Source: JAHJQZ01 sp963675235 | GTDB taxonomy: Bacteria > Pseudomonadota > Alphaproteobacteria > Rhizobiales > Devosiaceae | Direction of reading: 5' to 3' | Assembly: GCA_963675235.2 (NCBI GenBank) | Contig: CAXXFU010000004.1 | Coordinates: forward strand, 124,001 to 188,000 | Length of the DNA: 64,000 bases | Shown: piece after piece, positions 26,172-34,858 of the stretch | How the letters are laid out: each line of letters starts with the position of its first letter | Position numbering within the stretch: the stretch's first letter is position 1 | The notes under the pieces: model-generated | What the model was told of the DNA's origin: nothing | Database searches by the model: none | Seen by the model: the letters and a program-made list of their open reading frames with translations, nothing else | Translations under genes and position numbers: made by a program

Positions 26172-26717
26172 ATGAAGGCAAGAATTGTGGCTTTGGCGGC
26201 AAGTGCCGCACTTCTGGCAGGCACCACGGCGGCTCTGACCGCCGATCTCGCCAGCCCCGGCTGGATGAACCAGGCCGTCGACACCGCGGCCAGTGTTGCA
26301 ACCATGACGCCGTCCGATTTCGAACGCATGCAGCCGGTGACATCGGACAGCTTCACCCAGCTCCTGCGCATCGACGAGGAGAGGGCAACCATCGCGCCGA
26401 CCGTGTCGCGCGAGGTGCTCGACATTCGCAACGTCCGAAAGATCGGCTATGGCCACGAGTCTTCGGTCGAGATCGTCACCACCCCAAGCGGTGTCTATTC
26501 GAGCGACGGCATCGCCTCGGCAAACGTGCTTTATCCCGGCGTCGAGACCTCGCCTTCGGCCAAAACCGGCATCGGCATGATCCTGGCGCTGGTCGGTGGC
26601 GGCTGGGCGCCGCTTCACCTCGTCGACGGCGGCTCGTTCACCTATTTCGGCAAGGGCTACATGACCTCCGGCAGCACGACCTGTGTGTCCGGCTCCAACT
26701 ATCGCGGCTGTTTCTAG
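26172..26717 (+). CDS. secreted protein of unknown function
   Basis: 181 residues with a clear signal peptide (residues 1-25, MKARIVALAASAALLAGTTA, cleavage near LTA). The mature protein has no family I recognise. The C-terminal part is small-residue rich with LVDGGSFTYFGKGYMTSGST and two cysteines six residues before and at the end region (CVSGSNYRGC), which could form a disulfide in the periplasm. It is a single gene flanked by its own leader hairpin and an intrinsic terminator. Confidence 0.68.
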   Translation: MKARIVALAASAALLAGTTAALTADLASPGWMNQAVDTAASVATMTPSDFERMQPVTSDSFTQLLRIDEERATIAPTVSREVLDIRNVRKIGYGHESSVEIVTTPSGVYSSDGIASANVLYPGVETSPSAKTGIGMILALVGGGWAPLHLVDGGSFTYFGKGYMTSGSTTCVSGSNYRGCF

Positions 26718-26739
26718 CCTGATCTGGAGTTGCGCTTTG

Positions 26740-26770
26740 CCGGCTGCCGGGTTCCCCTGCAGCCGGTTTT
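26740..26770 (+). terminator. intrinsic terminator of the secreted-protein gene
   Basis: CCGGCTGC (26740-26747) pairs perfectly with GCAGCCGG (26759-26766), followed at once by TTTT. It starts 22 nt after the stop codon. Confidence 0.75.
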
Positions 26771-26791
26771 CATGTTCGCCGGATTTGGCAA

Positions 26792-27829
26792 CTAGCCGGG
26801 CAGTGACGGCGGCGTCGTGCCCTTGGCCCATCTGAAGCGATAGAAGATGTGCTCGCCGATCTTGGTGACGCGCTTCAGTTCGCGTGACCATGACGGATTG
26901 ACGTAATCGGCATGGTAGTGGGAGGCGTTGGCAATCTCGGTCAGATAGATTTCGCCGCGCAGCACCTTGTCGGCGATTTCCTTGGCGGTTTCCCAGGCCT
27001 TCGGCTCAGCGATCCGCTCGGGAATGCCGTCGCACGCGAACGAAAACTGACAGGCGTTGCGCCAGGACTGGTTCTGGTAGACGACGCCGCAGATTGTCGA
27101 GGGGTAGAGGTTGGACTTGACCCGGTTGAGCACGACCTGGGCCACTGCCGCCTGACCGCGATAAGACTGGTCGCGGGCTTCGAAATAGATCGCCTCGGCC
27201 AAGCACCGGTCCTGCTTGTCGCTCACCCGCATGCTGATCGGCGAGTTGAGGAGACTCGGCGGCGCCGCGGCGCGGGCATAGGCGAGCGCACCTGGAATCT
27301 CGGTCGGAACCGGGTCGAGCCGCAAGGCATCGCGGATGGCTGCGAAGGCCGCCGTCATCGGATCGGCGGCAACGCTCGCCACCGTGTAGGCGACGGCGCC
27401 TGATCCTGTCGGCACGAATGCTTCCGGAGCAACTTCATCGGCCTTGGCGACAATGGCATGCGGCATCTTCATTTCCAGAAGGCCGTTGCGGAAGACGTCG
27501 AAAGCGCTCGCTACCGCGACCGGATCCCTGACCGGCAGCGCCCGCGCCTGCTTTTCCGAGCGGTTCGGACCGGTGAACACGGAAGCACTGAACAAGGTGC
27601 CGACGCTGCCGGTAATCGTCTCGTCAATGCCGGCGCCATGCAATTCGGCCCGTGGCATGGCCGACGCCAATGCGGCGGGCACCACGGCCTCGGCATCGGG
27701 CGGCAAAGCGGAACGGGCTGTCATGGAATAGGAGGAAAGCACCAGGGGCAAGCCAAGGAGCACCCGGAAGGCAAGGCGTTTCCTGCGCGAACGCACTACG
27801 CGGCTGGGCACTCCTGAACGCAACTGCAT
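26792..27829 (-). CDS. SleB-type cell wall hydrolase
   Basis: 345 residues. An arginine-rich N-terminus precedes a hydrophobic segment (FRVLLGLPLVLSSYS), then a long linker, then a C-terminal hydrolase-2 (SleB) domain from about residue 205. Domain signatures are CLAEAIYFEARDQSYRGQAA, AQVVLNRVKS, FSFACDG and ASHYHADYVNPSW, with the catalytic glutamate in AEAIYFEAR. These enzymes are periplasmic lytic transglycosylases or amidases acting on peptidoglycan; in rhizobia they are common outside any sporulation context. Confidence 0.87.
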   Translation of the reverse strand: MQLRSGVPSRVVRSRRKRLAFRVLLGLPLVLSSYSMTARSALPPDAEAVVPAALASAMPRAELHGAGIDETITGSVGTLFSASVFTGPNRSEKQARALPVRDPVAVASAFDVFRNGLLEMKMPHAIVAKADEVAPEAFVPTGSGAVAYTVASVAADPMTAAFAAIRDALRLDPVPTEIPGALAYARAAAPPSLLNSPISMRVSDKQDRCLAEAIYFEARDQSYRGQAAVAQVVLNRVKSNLYPSTICGVVYQNQSWRNACQFSFACDGIPERIAEPKAWETAKEIADKVLRGEIYLTEIANASHYHADYVNPSWSRELKRVTKIGEHIFYRFRWAKGTTPPSLPG

Positions 27830-28031
27830 ACGCTTTTGTTACTCAACTCAACTCGCCGCAACGCGCCCCGTTCGAGCAGACTCGGCTCAATGCAAGGCTT
27901 TGCCATAATGGGCAATTAACGTTGATGCGACGTAAACATGTGCGCAAAGGCGAACAAATGGCGGTGCCAAGGCCATTTCAGGGCATTCGGATTCTTGGTG
28001 AACCAAACGGAAAGACCGCCTCTCTCCGCGG

Positions 28032-30329
28032 TCAGCCTGCCCTGCGCTGCGATTGCGCCAGCGCCAGGCGCGCCACCGGCACGCGATAGGGCGAGCACGA
28101 CACATAGTCGATGCCGAGCGAAGCAAAAAAAGCGATCGAGGCCGGATCGCCGGCATGCTCTCCGCAGATACCGACGACGAGGTCGGGATTGGCGGCACGT
28201 CCACGTTCAATGGCGATCCGGATCAGCTCGCCGACACCGCGCTGGTCGATGGTGGTAAACGGGTCGCCGTCGTAGAGGCCGCGCCTCAGATAGGCATTGA
28301 GAAAGACCGGCGCGTCGTCGCGTGAGATGCCGAAAGTGGTCTGGGTCAGGTCGTTGGTGCCGAACGAAAAGAAATCGACAAATGGCGCGATGTCGCCGGC
28401 CCGCATCGCCGCGCGCGGCAGTTCGATCATGGTGCCGAAGGCGATGTGAACGCGGTGATCGTCGAGCACGCCTTCACGTTCGAACACGGCAAAGACCTGC
28501 TGGCGCATCAGGCTGACTTCGCGCGGCGAGGACACGAACGGCACCATGATCTCGAGATCGGTCCGGGCCAGCCCGTTGTCGGCGGCTGCCCTGAGGCCGG
28601 CGGCCAGCGCCTTGATCTGCATGTCGAGAATTTCGGGATAGGTGATGGCGAGCCGGCAGCCGCGATGACCGAGCATCGGATTGGTTTCCGCCAGCCGGTT
28701 GAGCCTCAGGCGCAGTGCCCGCACATCCAGCCCGAGCGAGGCGGCGGTCTCGACAATGTCCTCTTCCGTGCGCGGCAGGAATTCGTGCAGTGGCGGATCG
28801 AACAGCCTGACCGTCACCGGCCGTCCCTCCATCACCGCGAACAGGTCGGCGTAGTCGCCCGACTGGTAATCGACCAGAGCCATGAGAGCATTGACTCGAT
28901 CGGCATGGTTTTCCGAAAGGATCATGCGCCGGAGCCCGACGAGCCGTTCGGGGGAGAAGAACATATGCTCGGAACGCGCCAACCCGATGCCCTCGGCGCC
29001 GAAGCTCAGCGCCGTGCGCGCCGATTCGAGGGTTTCGACATTGGTCCTGACCGCAATGGTGCGGCTGGCGTCGGACCAGTCGAGCAGCTTGCCGATGGCG
29101 CCGCCGATATGGGGCTGGGAAAGCTTGAGCGCGCCGGAATAGACGGCACCGTCGGTGCCATCGATGGTGATGTGATCGCCGGCTTTCAGTTCCGTCGAGC
29201 CGATGCGGCAGCTCATGGCGTGGCTGTCGATCTGCAGGGAGCGGACGCTGGCGACGCAGGGCTTGCCGGAGACGCGGGCGATGATCGCCGCATGCGAATT
29301 CTGGCCGCCGCGTGCGGTCAGGATCCCGGTCGCCGCGCTCATGCCCTCGACATCGGCCGGACCGGTTTCGATGGCGACCAGAATGCAATGGCGCCCGCGC
29401 GCATTGAGCCGCGCCGCATCTTCGGTGGTGAAGACGATCTCACCGCTTGCCGCGCCCGGCGACACGCCAAGGCCCACCGCAATCGGGGCCTCGTCGTCGC
29501 CGGTTTCGAGCTGCGGGTGCAGCAATTGCGGGATGCGCGCCGGATCGGTTCGCAATACGGCCTGATGCGGCGACCACACACCGCGCTCGACCCGGTCGAC
29601 GGCAGCCTCGAGTTCACCCTCGGCACTGGCGACGAACGGACGGGCCGACATCAGGGCCGGCACGCCGTCGCGGAACGCGAGCAGGCAGACCATGTGCTGG
29701 CCGGAGGTGTCGTCCAGCTTTTCAGCAATCTTGCGCGCCGGGGGCGCCGCATCACCAAGACGCGCAACTGCTTCGGGCGGCGGACCGAACGCGCCGGTTT
29801 CCGTGTCGCGGGTATTGAAGGCGATGTGCTCGCCGCCGGCCATGGCCTGAACGATGACGATCTGCGCGTCGCGCTCGGTCTGGCCTTCCGGATTCTCCCA
29901 CAGCGGGCCTTCGGCGGCATAGGAACGGAACGCCTGTTCGATCGCGCGGGCCAGCGGGCGGGTGGTATCGACCGCCTCGCTCTCCTCGCTCGGCGCCGGA
30001 ATGCCGAGTCGCGCCCGCATCAGCCCGGAGGAATGGCGCGGCGCCGAAGTACGCACCGCCAGCGCCGGCGGCGTGGCGCCACGGGGAACCAGCCGGAACA
30101 GCACAGTCACCCAGGTCTTGAGCAGCTTGTTGCCGCCACGGTCACGCTCGGCCATCAGCGCGTTCCACGCGGCCCGGGTAATGACGATGGTCGGCACGGC
30201 GCCGAGGCCGGCCGACTGGATGGCATGGAGCCAGCGCGCCTTGCCGGTCAGCAGGCGTTTCTGGGCCGCATCGAGCGCCACACGCCCGTCGGCGGGAGCG
30301 ATCGCGAACATTTGCCGTGCGAGGGACAC
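28032..30329 (-). CDS. pyruvate phosphate dikinase-like PEP-utilising protein with degenerate ATP-grasp domain
   Basis: 765 residues from a GTG start at 30329 that has GGGAG 6 nt upstream. The swivelling phosphohistidine domain (TARGGQNSHAAI, His near residue 346) and the PEP/pyruvate TIM barrel are intact: RSEHMFF, VTVRLFDPPLHEFLP, MIELPRAA, and the catalytic cysteine in ICGEHAGDP. The N-terminal nucleotide domain is short and eroded. The usual glycine-rich GGKGANLAEM is LTGKARWLHAI, and the RSGARVSMPGMMDT-type loop is RTSAPRHSSGLMRA. A true PPDK is about 880-900 residues. It may bind PEP without using ATP. It is divergent from ispH. Confidence 0.8.
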   Translation of the reverse strand: MSLARQMFAIAPADGRVALDAAQKRLLTGKARWLHAIQSAGLGAVPTIVITRAAWNALMAERDRGGNKLLKTWVTVLFRLVPRGATPPALAVRTSAPRHSSGLMRARLGIPAPSEESEAVDTTRPLARAIEQAFRSYAAEGPLWENPEGQTERDAQIVIVQAMAGGEHIAFNTRDTETGAFGPPPEAVARLGDAAPPARKIAEKLDDTSGQHMVCLLAFRDGVPALMSARPFVASAEGELEAAVDRVERGVWSPHQAVLRTDPARIPQLLHPQLETGDDEAPIAVGLGVSPGAASGEIVFTTEDAARLNARGRHCILVAIETGPADVEGMSAATGILTARGGQNSHAAIIARVSGKPCVASVRSLQIDSHAMSCRIGSTELKAGDHITIDGTDGAVYSGALKLSQPHIGGAIGKLLDWSDASRTIAVRTNVETLESARTALSFGAEGIGLARSEHMFFSPERLVGLRRMILSENHADRVNALMALVDYQSGDYADLFAVMEGRPVTVRLFDPPLHEFLPRTEEDIVETAASLGLDVRALRLRLNRLAETNPMLGHRGCRLAITYPEILDMQIKALAAGLRAAADNGLARTDLEIMVPFVSSPREVSLMRQQVFAVFEREGVLDDHRVHIAFGTMIELPRAAMRAGDIAPFVDFFSFGTNDLTQTTFGISRDDAPVFLNAYLRRGLYDGDPFTTIDQRGVGELIRIAIERGRAANPDLVVGICGEHAGDPASIAFFASLGIDYVSCSPYRVPVARLALAQSQRRAG

Positions 30330-30459
30330 TTCCAACTCCCGAGCCCTTGATTCCGGCACTATGGCGCAAGCCGGACCTGGGCCGCAATGCGCCATGCGCG
30401 GTGCGGCGACGCGATCGCCTTCTTGACACCGAGGAACCAACTGGCCATCTCATGTGCCC

Positions 30460-31419
30460 ATGAGCGAAAAGCCCCAACTCGAGATCGTCCTATGCGCCCC
30501 GCGTGGCTTCTGCGCCGGCGTCGACCGCGCCATCCAGATCGTCGAAGTGGCACTGGAGAAATACGGCGCACCGGTCTATGTCCGCCACGAGATCGTCCAC
30601 AACAAGTATGTCGTCGACAGTCTCAAGGCCAAAGGCGCCATCTTTGTCGAGGAACTGAGCGAAATCCCCGACACCGAGGCGCCGGTTGTTTTCTCGGCCC
30701 ATGGCGTGCCCAAATCAGTGCCGGCGGAAGCCAATCAGCGTCAAATGTTCTTTCTCGACGCCACCTGCCCGCTGGTGTCCAAGGTTCATGTCGAGGCGCA
30801 GCGCCATTTCGCCGAAGGGCTGGAGACGGTGCTGATCGGACATCGCGGCCACCCCGAGGTCGTCGGCACCATGGGGCAATTGCCCGACGGCACCATCTCC
30901 CTTGTCGAGACGGTTGCCGATGCCGAGGCCTTCACGCCGAAGGACCCCGACCAGCTGGCCTTCGTCTCCCAGACGACGCTCTCTGTCGACGACACCGCCG
31001 AGATCGTCGCGGTGCTGACGCGGCGTTTCCCCAATATGCGCAAGCAGCACAAGGAAGACATCTGCTACGCCACTACCAACCGCCAGGAAGCGGTCAAGCG
31101 CGTCGCGCCCGAAGTCGATGCCATGATCGTCGTCGGCGCGCCGAACTCGTCCAATTCAATGCGGCTGGTCGAGGTGGCCGAGCGCTCCGGGTGCCAGCGC
31201 GCCATGCTGGTGCAGCGCGCCGCCGAGATCGACTGGTCGAAATTCGAAGGCATTGCCCGGCTCGGCATCACTGCCGGCGCCTCGGCTCCCGAAATGCTGG
31301 TTGACGAGATCATCGAGGCCTTCGGTTCGCGCTACGCCATCTCGGTTACCTCCCGCGTCACCGCGCGCGAAGACATCGCCTTCAACCTGCCGCGCGAATT
31401 GCGTTCGGTGCCGGCGTGA
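30460..31419 (+). CDS. ispH: 4-hydroxy-3-methylbut-2-enyl diphosphate reductase
   Basis: 319 residues. The three cysteines that hold the [4Fe-4S] cluster are in APRGFCAGVDRA (near residue 18), DATCPLVSKVH (near 101) and the late ICYATTNRQ (near 200). HGHPE-type (IGHRGHPEVVGT) and SNSMRL segments complete the active site. It makes IPP and DMAPP in the last MEP-pathway step. It leads an overlapping operon with a GNAT protein and rnhA; ispE is also in this window. Confidence 0.96.
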   Translation: MSEKPQLEIVLCAPRGFCAGVDRAIQIVEVALEKYGAPVYVRHEIVHNKYVVDSLKAKGAIFVEELSEIPDTEAPVVFSAHGVPKSVPAEANQRQMFFLDATCPLVSKVHVEAQRHFAEGLETVLIGHRGHPEVVGTMGQLPDGTISLVETVADAEAFTPKDPDQLAFVSQTTLSVDDTAEIVAVLTRRFPNMRKQHKEDICYATTNRQEAVKRVAPEVDAMIVVGAPNSSNSMRLVEVAERSGCQRAMLVQRAAEIDWSKFEGIARLGITAGASAPEMLVDEIIEAFGSRYAISVTSRVTAREDIAFNLPRELRSVPA

Positions 31420-31949
31420 CGCTCGAAACGGTTCTGGAGACGGAGCGCCTGCGGCTGACCAACTGGCTGCCAGAGAACCTGCCCGACCTCGAACGCCTTC
31501 ATGGCGATCCGCAGGTGGCACGTTTTCTGACACTTTCTGGTATCCCCTGGACATCAAAACAGTGCGAAACTGCCCTTCACACCTGGATGGACCTGTTCTC
31601 GACCTCGCGCCTCGGCAAGCTGCGTGTGATCCGCAAGGCGGATGGTCACCTCGTCGGACGCGCAGGTTTCGGCATTTATCCCCCCACAGGCGAGCCCGAG
31701 CTAGGCTACGCCCTTTATCGCGAGCACTGGGGACACGGTTATGCCCTCGAAGCAGCGTCGGGCCTGCGCGACTGGATCTTCAAGAGCACGGATCATGACC
31801 ACTTCATCGGTTTGGCCGATACGCGCAACACGGCGTCTTTGCGCATTCTTGGCGCCATCGGCATGACGAAAACCCATCTAGATCAGGACCCGAACGGGCT
31901 CTTCTGCCAGTTTCATGTTTTCCGGAGGGCCGATTGGCATGGCCAGTAA
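31416..31949 (+). CDS. GNAT family N-acetyltransferase (RimJ/RimL-like)
   Basis: 177 residues. It starts ETERLRLTNWLPENLPDLERL as RimJ/RimL-type acetyltransferases do, with the acetyl-CoA-binding region ELGYALYREHWGHGYALEAA near residue 95 and NTASLRILGAIGM near 140. The GTG start overlaps the ispH stop by 4 nt, and the 3' end overlaps rnhA by 11 nt, so it is embedded in this operon. Target protein or metabolite unknown. Confidence 0.87.
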   Translation: MTLETVLETERLRLTNWLPENLPDLERLHGDPQVARFLTLSGIPWTSKQCETALHTWMDLFSTSRLGKLRVIRKADGHLVGRAGFGIYPPTGEPELGYALYREHWGHGYALEAASGLRDWIFKSTDHDHFIGLADTRNTASLRILGAIGMTKTHLDQDPNGLFCQFHVFRRADWHGQ

Positions 31950-32451
31950 AGTCATCATCCACACCGACGGCGCTTGTTCGGGCAACCCCGGCCCCGGCGG
32001 CTGGGGCGTGGTGCTGCAGTTCGGTGACCATCTGAAGGAGATGAAGGGCGGCGCAGCGGAAACCACCAACAACCGCATGGAAATGACCGCCGCCATCGAG
32101 GCGCTCAATGCCCTGAGCCGCGCCTGCGATATCGAACTGCACACCGACAGCACCTATCTGCGCGACGGTCTGACCAAGTGGATATACGGCTGGAAAAAGA
32201 ACGGCTGGAAGACCGCCGACAAGAAGCCGGTGAAAAATCTCGATCTCTGGCAGGCGCTTGAAGAAGCCGCCGCCCGGCACAGGATCGACTGGCGCTGGGT
32301 CAAGGGCCATGCCGGCGACGAGATGAACGAACGCGCCGACGCCCTTGCCACCGAAGGCATGGCGCCGTTCAAGCCGAAGAAGAAGTCAAAGGGAGATCAG
32401 GAGGCGGACGCCTCCCCTGAGATCAGCTATTCGGAAAAGCCGCCGTTTTAG
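31939..32451 (+). CDS. rnhA: ribonuclease HI
   Basis: 170 residues. The catalytic DEDD residues are in HTDGACSGNPGPGGWG (first Asp), NNRMEMTAAIEAL (Glu), LHTDSTYLRDGL (Asp) and the late NERADALA (Asp). WVKGHAGDEMNERAD is the usual C-terminal loop. It cuts RNA in RNA/DNA hybrids. The ATG at 31939 follows GGAGG. The last 20 residues are a lysine-rich, then polar extension beyond the typical 150-155-residue enzyme. Confidence 0.95.
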   Translation: MASKVIIHTDGACSGNPGPGGWGVVLQFGDHLKEMKGGAAETTNNRMEMTAAIEALNALSRACDIELHTDSTYLRDGLTKWIYGWKKNGWKTADKKPVKNLDLWQALEEAAARHRIDWRWVKGHAGDEMNERADALATEGMAPFKPKKKSKGDQEADASPEISYSEKPPF

Positions 32452-32459
32452 GCTTCGAT

Positions 32460-32716
32460 GTCATCCCGGGGCGTGACCCCGGGATCCACTCCCGTCCTCG
32501 GCGAACCGAGAACGCTTGTCCGAAACACGTCGTCATTCCCGACCTGATCGGGAATCCAGTGCGATGCGTCTGCCGAGCGTGAGAGTCCTTTCGCGCGCAG
32601 GGCTGCACGCGGCTGGATTCCCGTTTTCACGGGAATGACGCCGCGGTGGACGTTTTCCGTCGCATTGCTACAAGCCGGAAACGACCATGGGTCCCGGGAT
32701 CAAGTCCCGGGACGAC
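32460..32716. repeat. cluster of four short palindromic elements
   Basis: Four related hairpins fill the gap between the converging rnhA and glyS genes. 32460-32489 has CCCGGGGCGTGACCCCGGG. 32531-32559 has ATTCCCGACCTGATCGGGAA. 32613-32640 is the same type inverted (ATTCCCGTTTTCACGGGAAT). 32689-32715 has TCCCGGGATCAAGTCCCGGGA. The GTCATTCCCG...GGGAATCCA framework is a dispersed palindrome of alphaproteobacterial genomes, known to me from memory. Copies one and two lie in one orientation and copy three in the other. Confidence 0.75.
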
Positions 32717-32746
32717 ACTGGTGCTGGACCGGTTTTCGCAGAACGC

Positions 32747-34774
32747 CTAGCCGCTGACCTTCGAGAAATCGGCCACCAGATGCATGGTGTCCCTCAGGCC
32801 TGCCAAGAGCTTGAGGCGGTTGATGCGCACGGCCTCGTCCGGGTCGTTGACCAGCACCTTGTCGAAGAAAGCGTCGACCGGCTGCCTCAGCGTCGCCAAC
32901 TGCTCGATGGCGCCGGCATAGTCGTTGTCAGAGACATGTGTCGACACGTTCGAGGAGGTTTCGGCAACGGCGCCGGCAAGCGCCTGTTCCTCGTCGAGCG
33001 CCAGCAGCGCGGTATCGATCTTGCCGGAATAGCTCGTTTTGTCCTTCTTCTCCTCCGCGGCAAGGATATTGGCCCCACGCTTGTAGCCGGCGAGAAGTGA
33101 CTGCCCCGCCTCGGTGTCGAGCAGCTCGGAGAGCGCCTTGACGCGGCGGGTGATTTCGAGGACGTCGTCGCTGCCCTCGGAGATGACGGCATCGACGAGG
33201 TCATAGCGGGCCCCCTGGTCTCGCAGCATCACCTTCAACCGATCATGGAAGAATGACAAAAGATCGGGCTCGACCTTGAGCGGGAAGCTCAGGTTGTTCT
33301 CGACGATGATGCGGATGACGCCGAGCGCAGCGCGCCTCAGCGCATAGGGGTCGCGCGAACCGGTCGGCTTTTCGTCGATCGACCAGAACCCCGTCAGCGT
33401 GTCGAGCTTGTCGGCGAGCGCCACCGCGATCGAGACCGGCGTGGTCGGCACTTCGTCGGACGGGCCGAGCGGCTTGTAATGCATCTCCAGCGCTTCGGCG
33501 ATCTCGGGCTTTTCGCCCTGAGCCTCGGCGTAGTAGCGCCCCATCAGCCCCTGCAGTTCCGGGAACTCGCCAACCATGCCGGTCGGCAGATCGGCCTTGG
33601 CCAGCCGCGCGGCGCGCCTGGCGTCATCGGCGCCGGCACCGACCAGCGGCGCGATCTCGGCAGCGAGCTTTTCCAGCCGCTCGACGCGCTGATATTGCGT
33701 GCCGAGCTTGGCGTGGAAAACCGATTCCTTGAGCTTCTCGACCCGATCCTCAAGCTTCACGTTGAGGTCGGTCTTGTAGAAGAACAGCGCATCGGACAGG
33801 CGCGCCCGGATGACCTTGGCATTGCCGGCGGTGATCACGGCGCCGCCGTCAGCAGCTTCCATGTTGGAGGTGATGATGAAGTTCGGCGCCAGCTTGCCGG
33901 TCTTGGCATCGCGCAAGCAGAAGCATTTCTGGTTGGCGCGGATGGTCGCGATGATGACCTCTTCGGGCAGCGACAGGTATTCGGGATCGAAATCGCCCAT
34001 CAACACGACCGGGTATTCGACCAGCCCTGCGACTTCGGCCAGAAGCCCCTCGTCCTCGATCAGCGTCAGCCCGCGCGCAAAGGCGAGTTGCTCGGCTTCG
34101 GCGCGGATGATCTCGGCCCGCCGGGCCGGATCGAGCACGACCTTGGCCTTGTCGAGCGCCTGCACATAATCGTCGAAACGCTTGACCTTGATGGCGTCGG
34201 GGCTGAGGAACCTGTGCCCGAACGTTGTGTTGCCGGACGCCAGGCCGTCGACATCGAACGAGACCACTTCCGGCTCGTCGTTCTCGGTGCCGAAGGTCGC
34301 GGTGATAGCGCGCAGCGGACGCACCCAGTTTAGACTCCCCGCACCCCAGCGCTGCGATTTCGCCCAAGGGAAGGACGTGATCGTCTGCGGCAGAACCGCC
34401 TGAAGAATTTCGGTCGCGGCGCGCCCCTTTTTCTCGATCACCGCGACGTAGAATTCGCCCTTCTTGGGATCGGAGTCGATCTTGGCTTCGTCGATGGAAC
34501 TCAAGCCGGCGCCGCGCAGGAAGCCTTCGATGGCCTTGTCGGGCGAACCGACACGCGGGCCCTTCTTTTCCTCGCGCGTGTCGGGCGAGGCGGCGGGAAG
34601 GCCGGTCACGGTCAGGGCCAGACGGCGCGGCGTGGCGAAGCTCGCGGCGCTTTCGTAGACGAGGCCGTTGTCGACCAGCGCATCGGTGACGAGTTTCTTG
34701 AGGTCGTCGGCCGCCTTCTTCTGGAATCGGGCGGGGATTTCCTCGGAGAACAGTTCGAGCAGCAGTTCGGGCAT
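32747..34774 (-). CDS. glyS: glycine--tRNA ligase beta subunit
   Basis: 675 residues. The family opening MPELLLELFSEEIPARFQ is clear, as are TPRRLALTVTGLP near residue 50, QRWGAGSLNWVRPLRAITAT near 137, and GSRDPYALRRAALGVIRII in the C-terminal DALR-like anticodon region. GlyS joins GlyQ in an alpha2-beta2 synthetase and contributes tRNA recognition. GlyQ is encoded 6.7 kb away at 41512-42435 on the same strand. The ATG at 34774 matches the family start. Confidence 0.96.
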   Translation of the reverse strand: MPELLLELFSEEIPARFQKKAADDLKKLVTDALVDNGLVYESAASFATPRRLALTVTGLPAASPDTREEKKGPRVGSPDKAIEGFLRGAGLSSIDEAKIDSDPKKGEFYVAVIEKKGRAATEILQAVLPQTITSFPWAKSQRWGAGSLNWVRPLRAITATFGTENDEPEVVSFDVDGLASGNTTFGHRFLSPDAIKVKRFDDYVQALDKAKVVLDPARRAEIIRAEAEQLAFARGLTLIEDEGLLAEVAGLVEYPVVLMGDFDPEYLSLPEEVIIATIRANQKCFCLRDAKTGKLAPNFIITSNMEAADGGAVITAGNAKVIRARLSDALFFYKTDLNVKLEDRVEKLKESVFHAKLGTQYQRVERLEKLAAEIAPLVGAGADDARRAARLAKADLPTGMVGEFPELQGLMGRYYAEAQGEKPEIAEALEMHYKPLGPSDEVPTTPVSIAVALADKLDTLTGFWSIDEKPTGSRDPYALRRAALGVIRIIVENNLSFPLKVEPDLLSFFHDRLKVMLRDQGARYDLVDAVISEGSDDVLEITRRVKALSELLDTEAGQSLLAGYKRGANILAAEEKKDKTSYSGKIDTALLALDEEQALAGAVAETSSNVSTHVSDNDYAGAIEQLATLRQPVDAFFDKVLVNDPDEAVRINRLKLLAGLRDTMHLVADFSKVSG

Positions 34775-34858
34775 GATGCCACCAGACAATGGATTTGAGG
34801 CGCGGCTTGCCTAACAGGCGCGAACGTGAATGTCTATTGGCGAACCGGATCGAGAGCG

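Noticed and set aside
28446..30350. Long plus-strand reading frame across the PPDK-like gene
   Set aside because: It is antisense to a gene with clear catalytic motifs and has no domain of its own; GC-rich genes commonly leave such long shadow frames.
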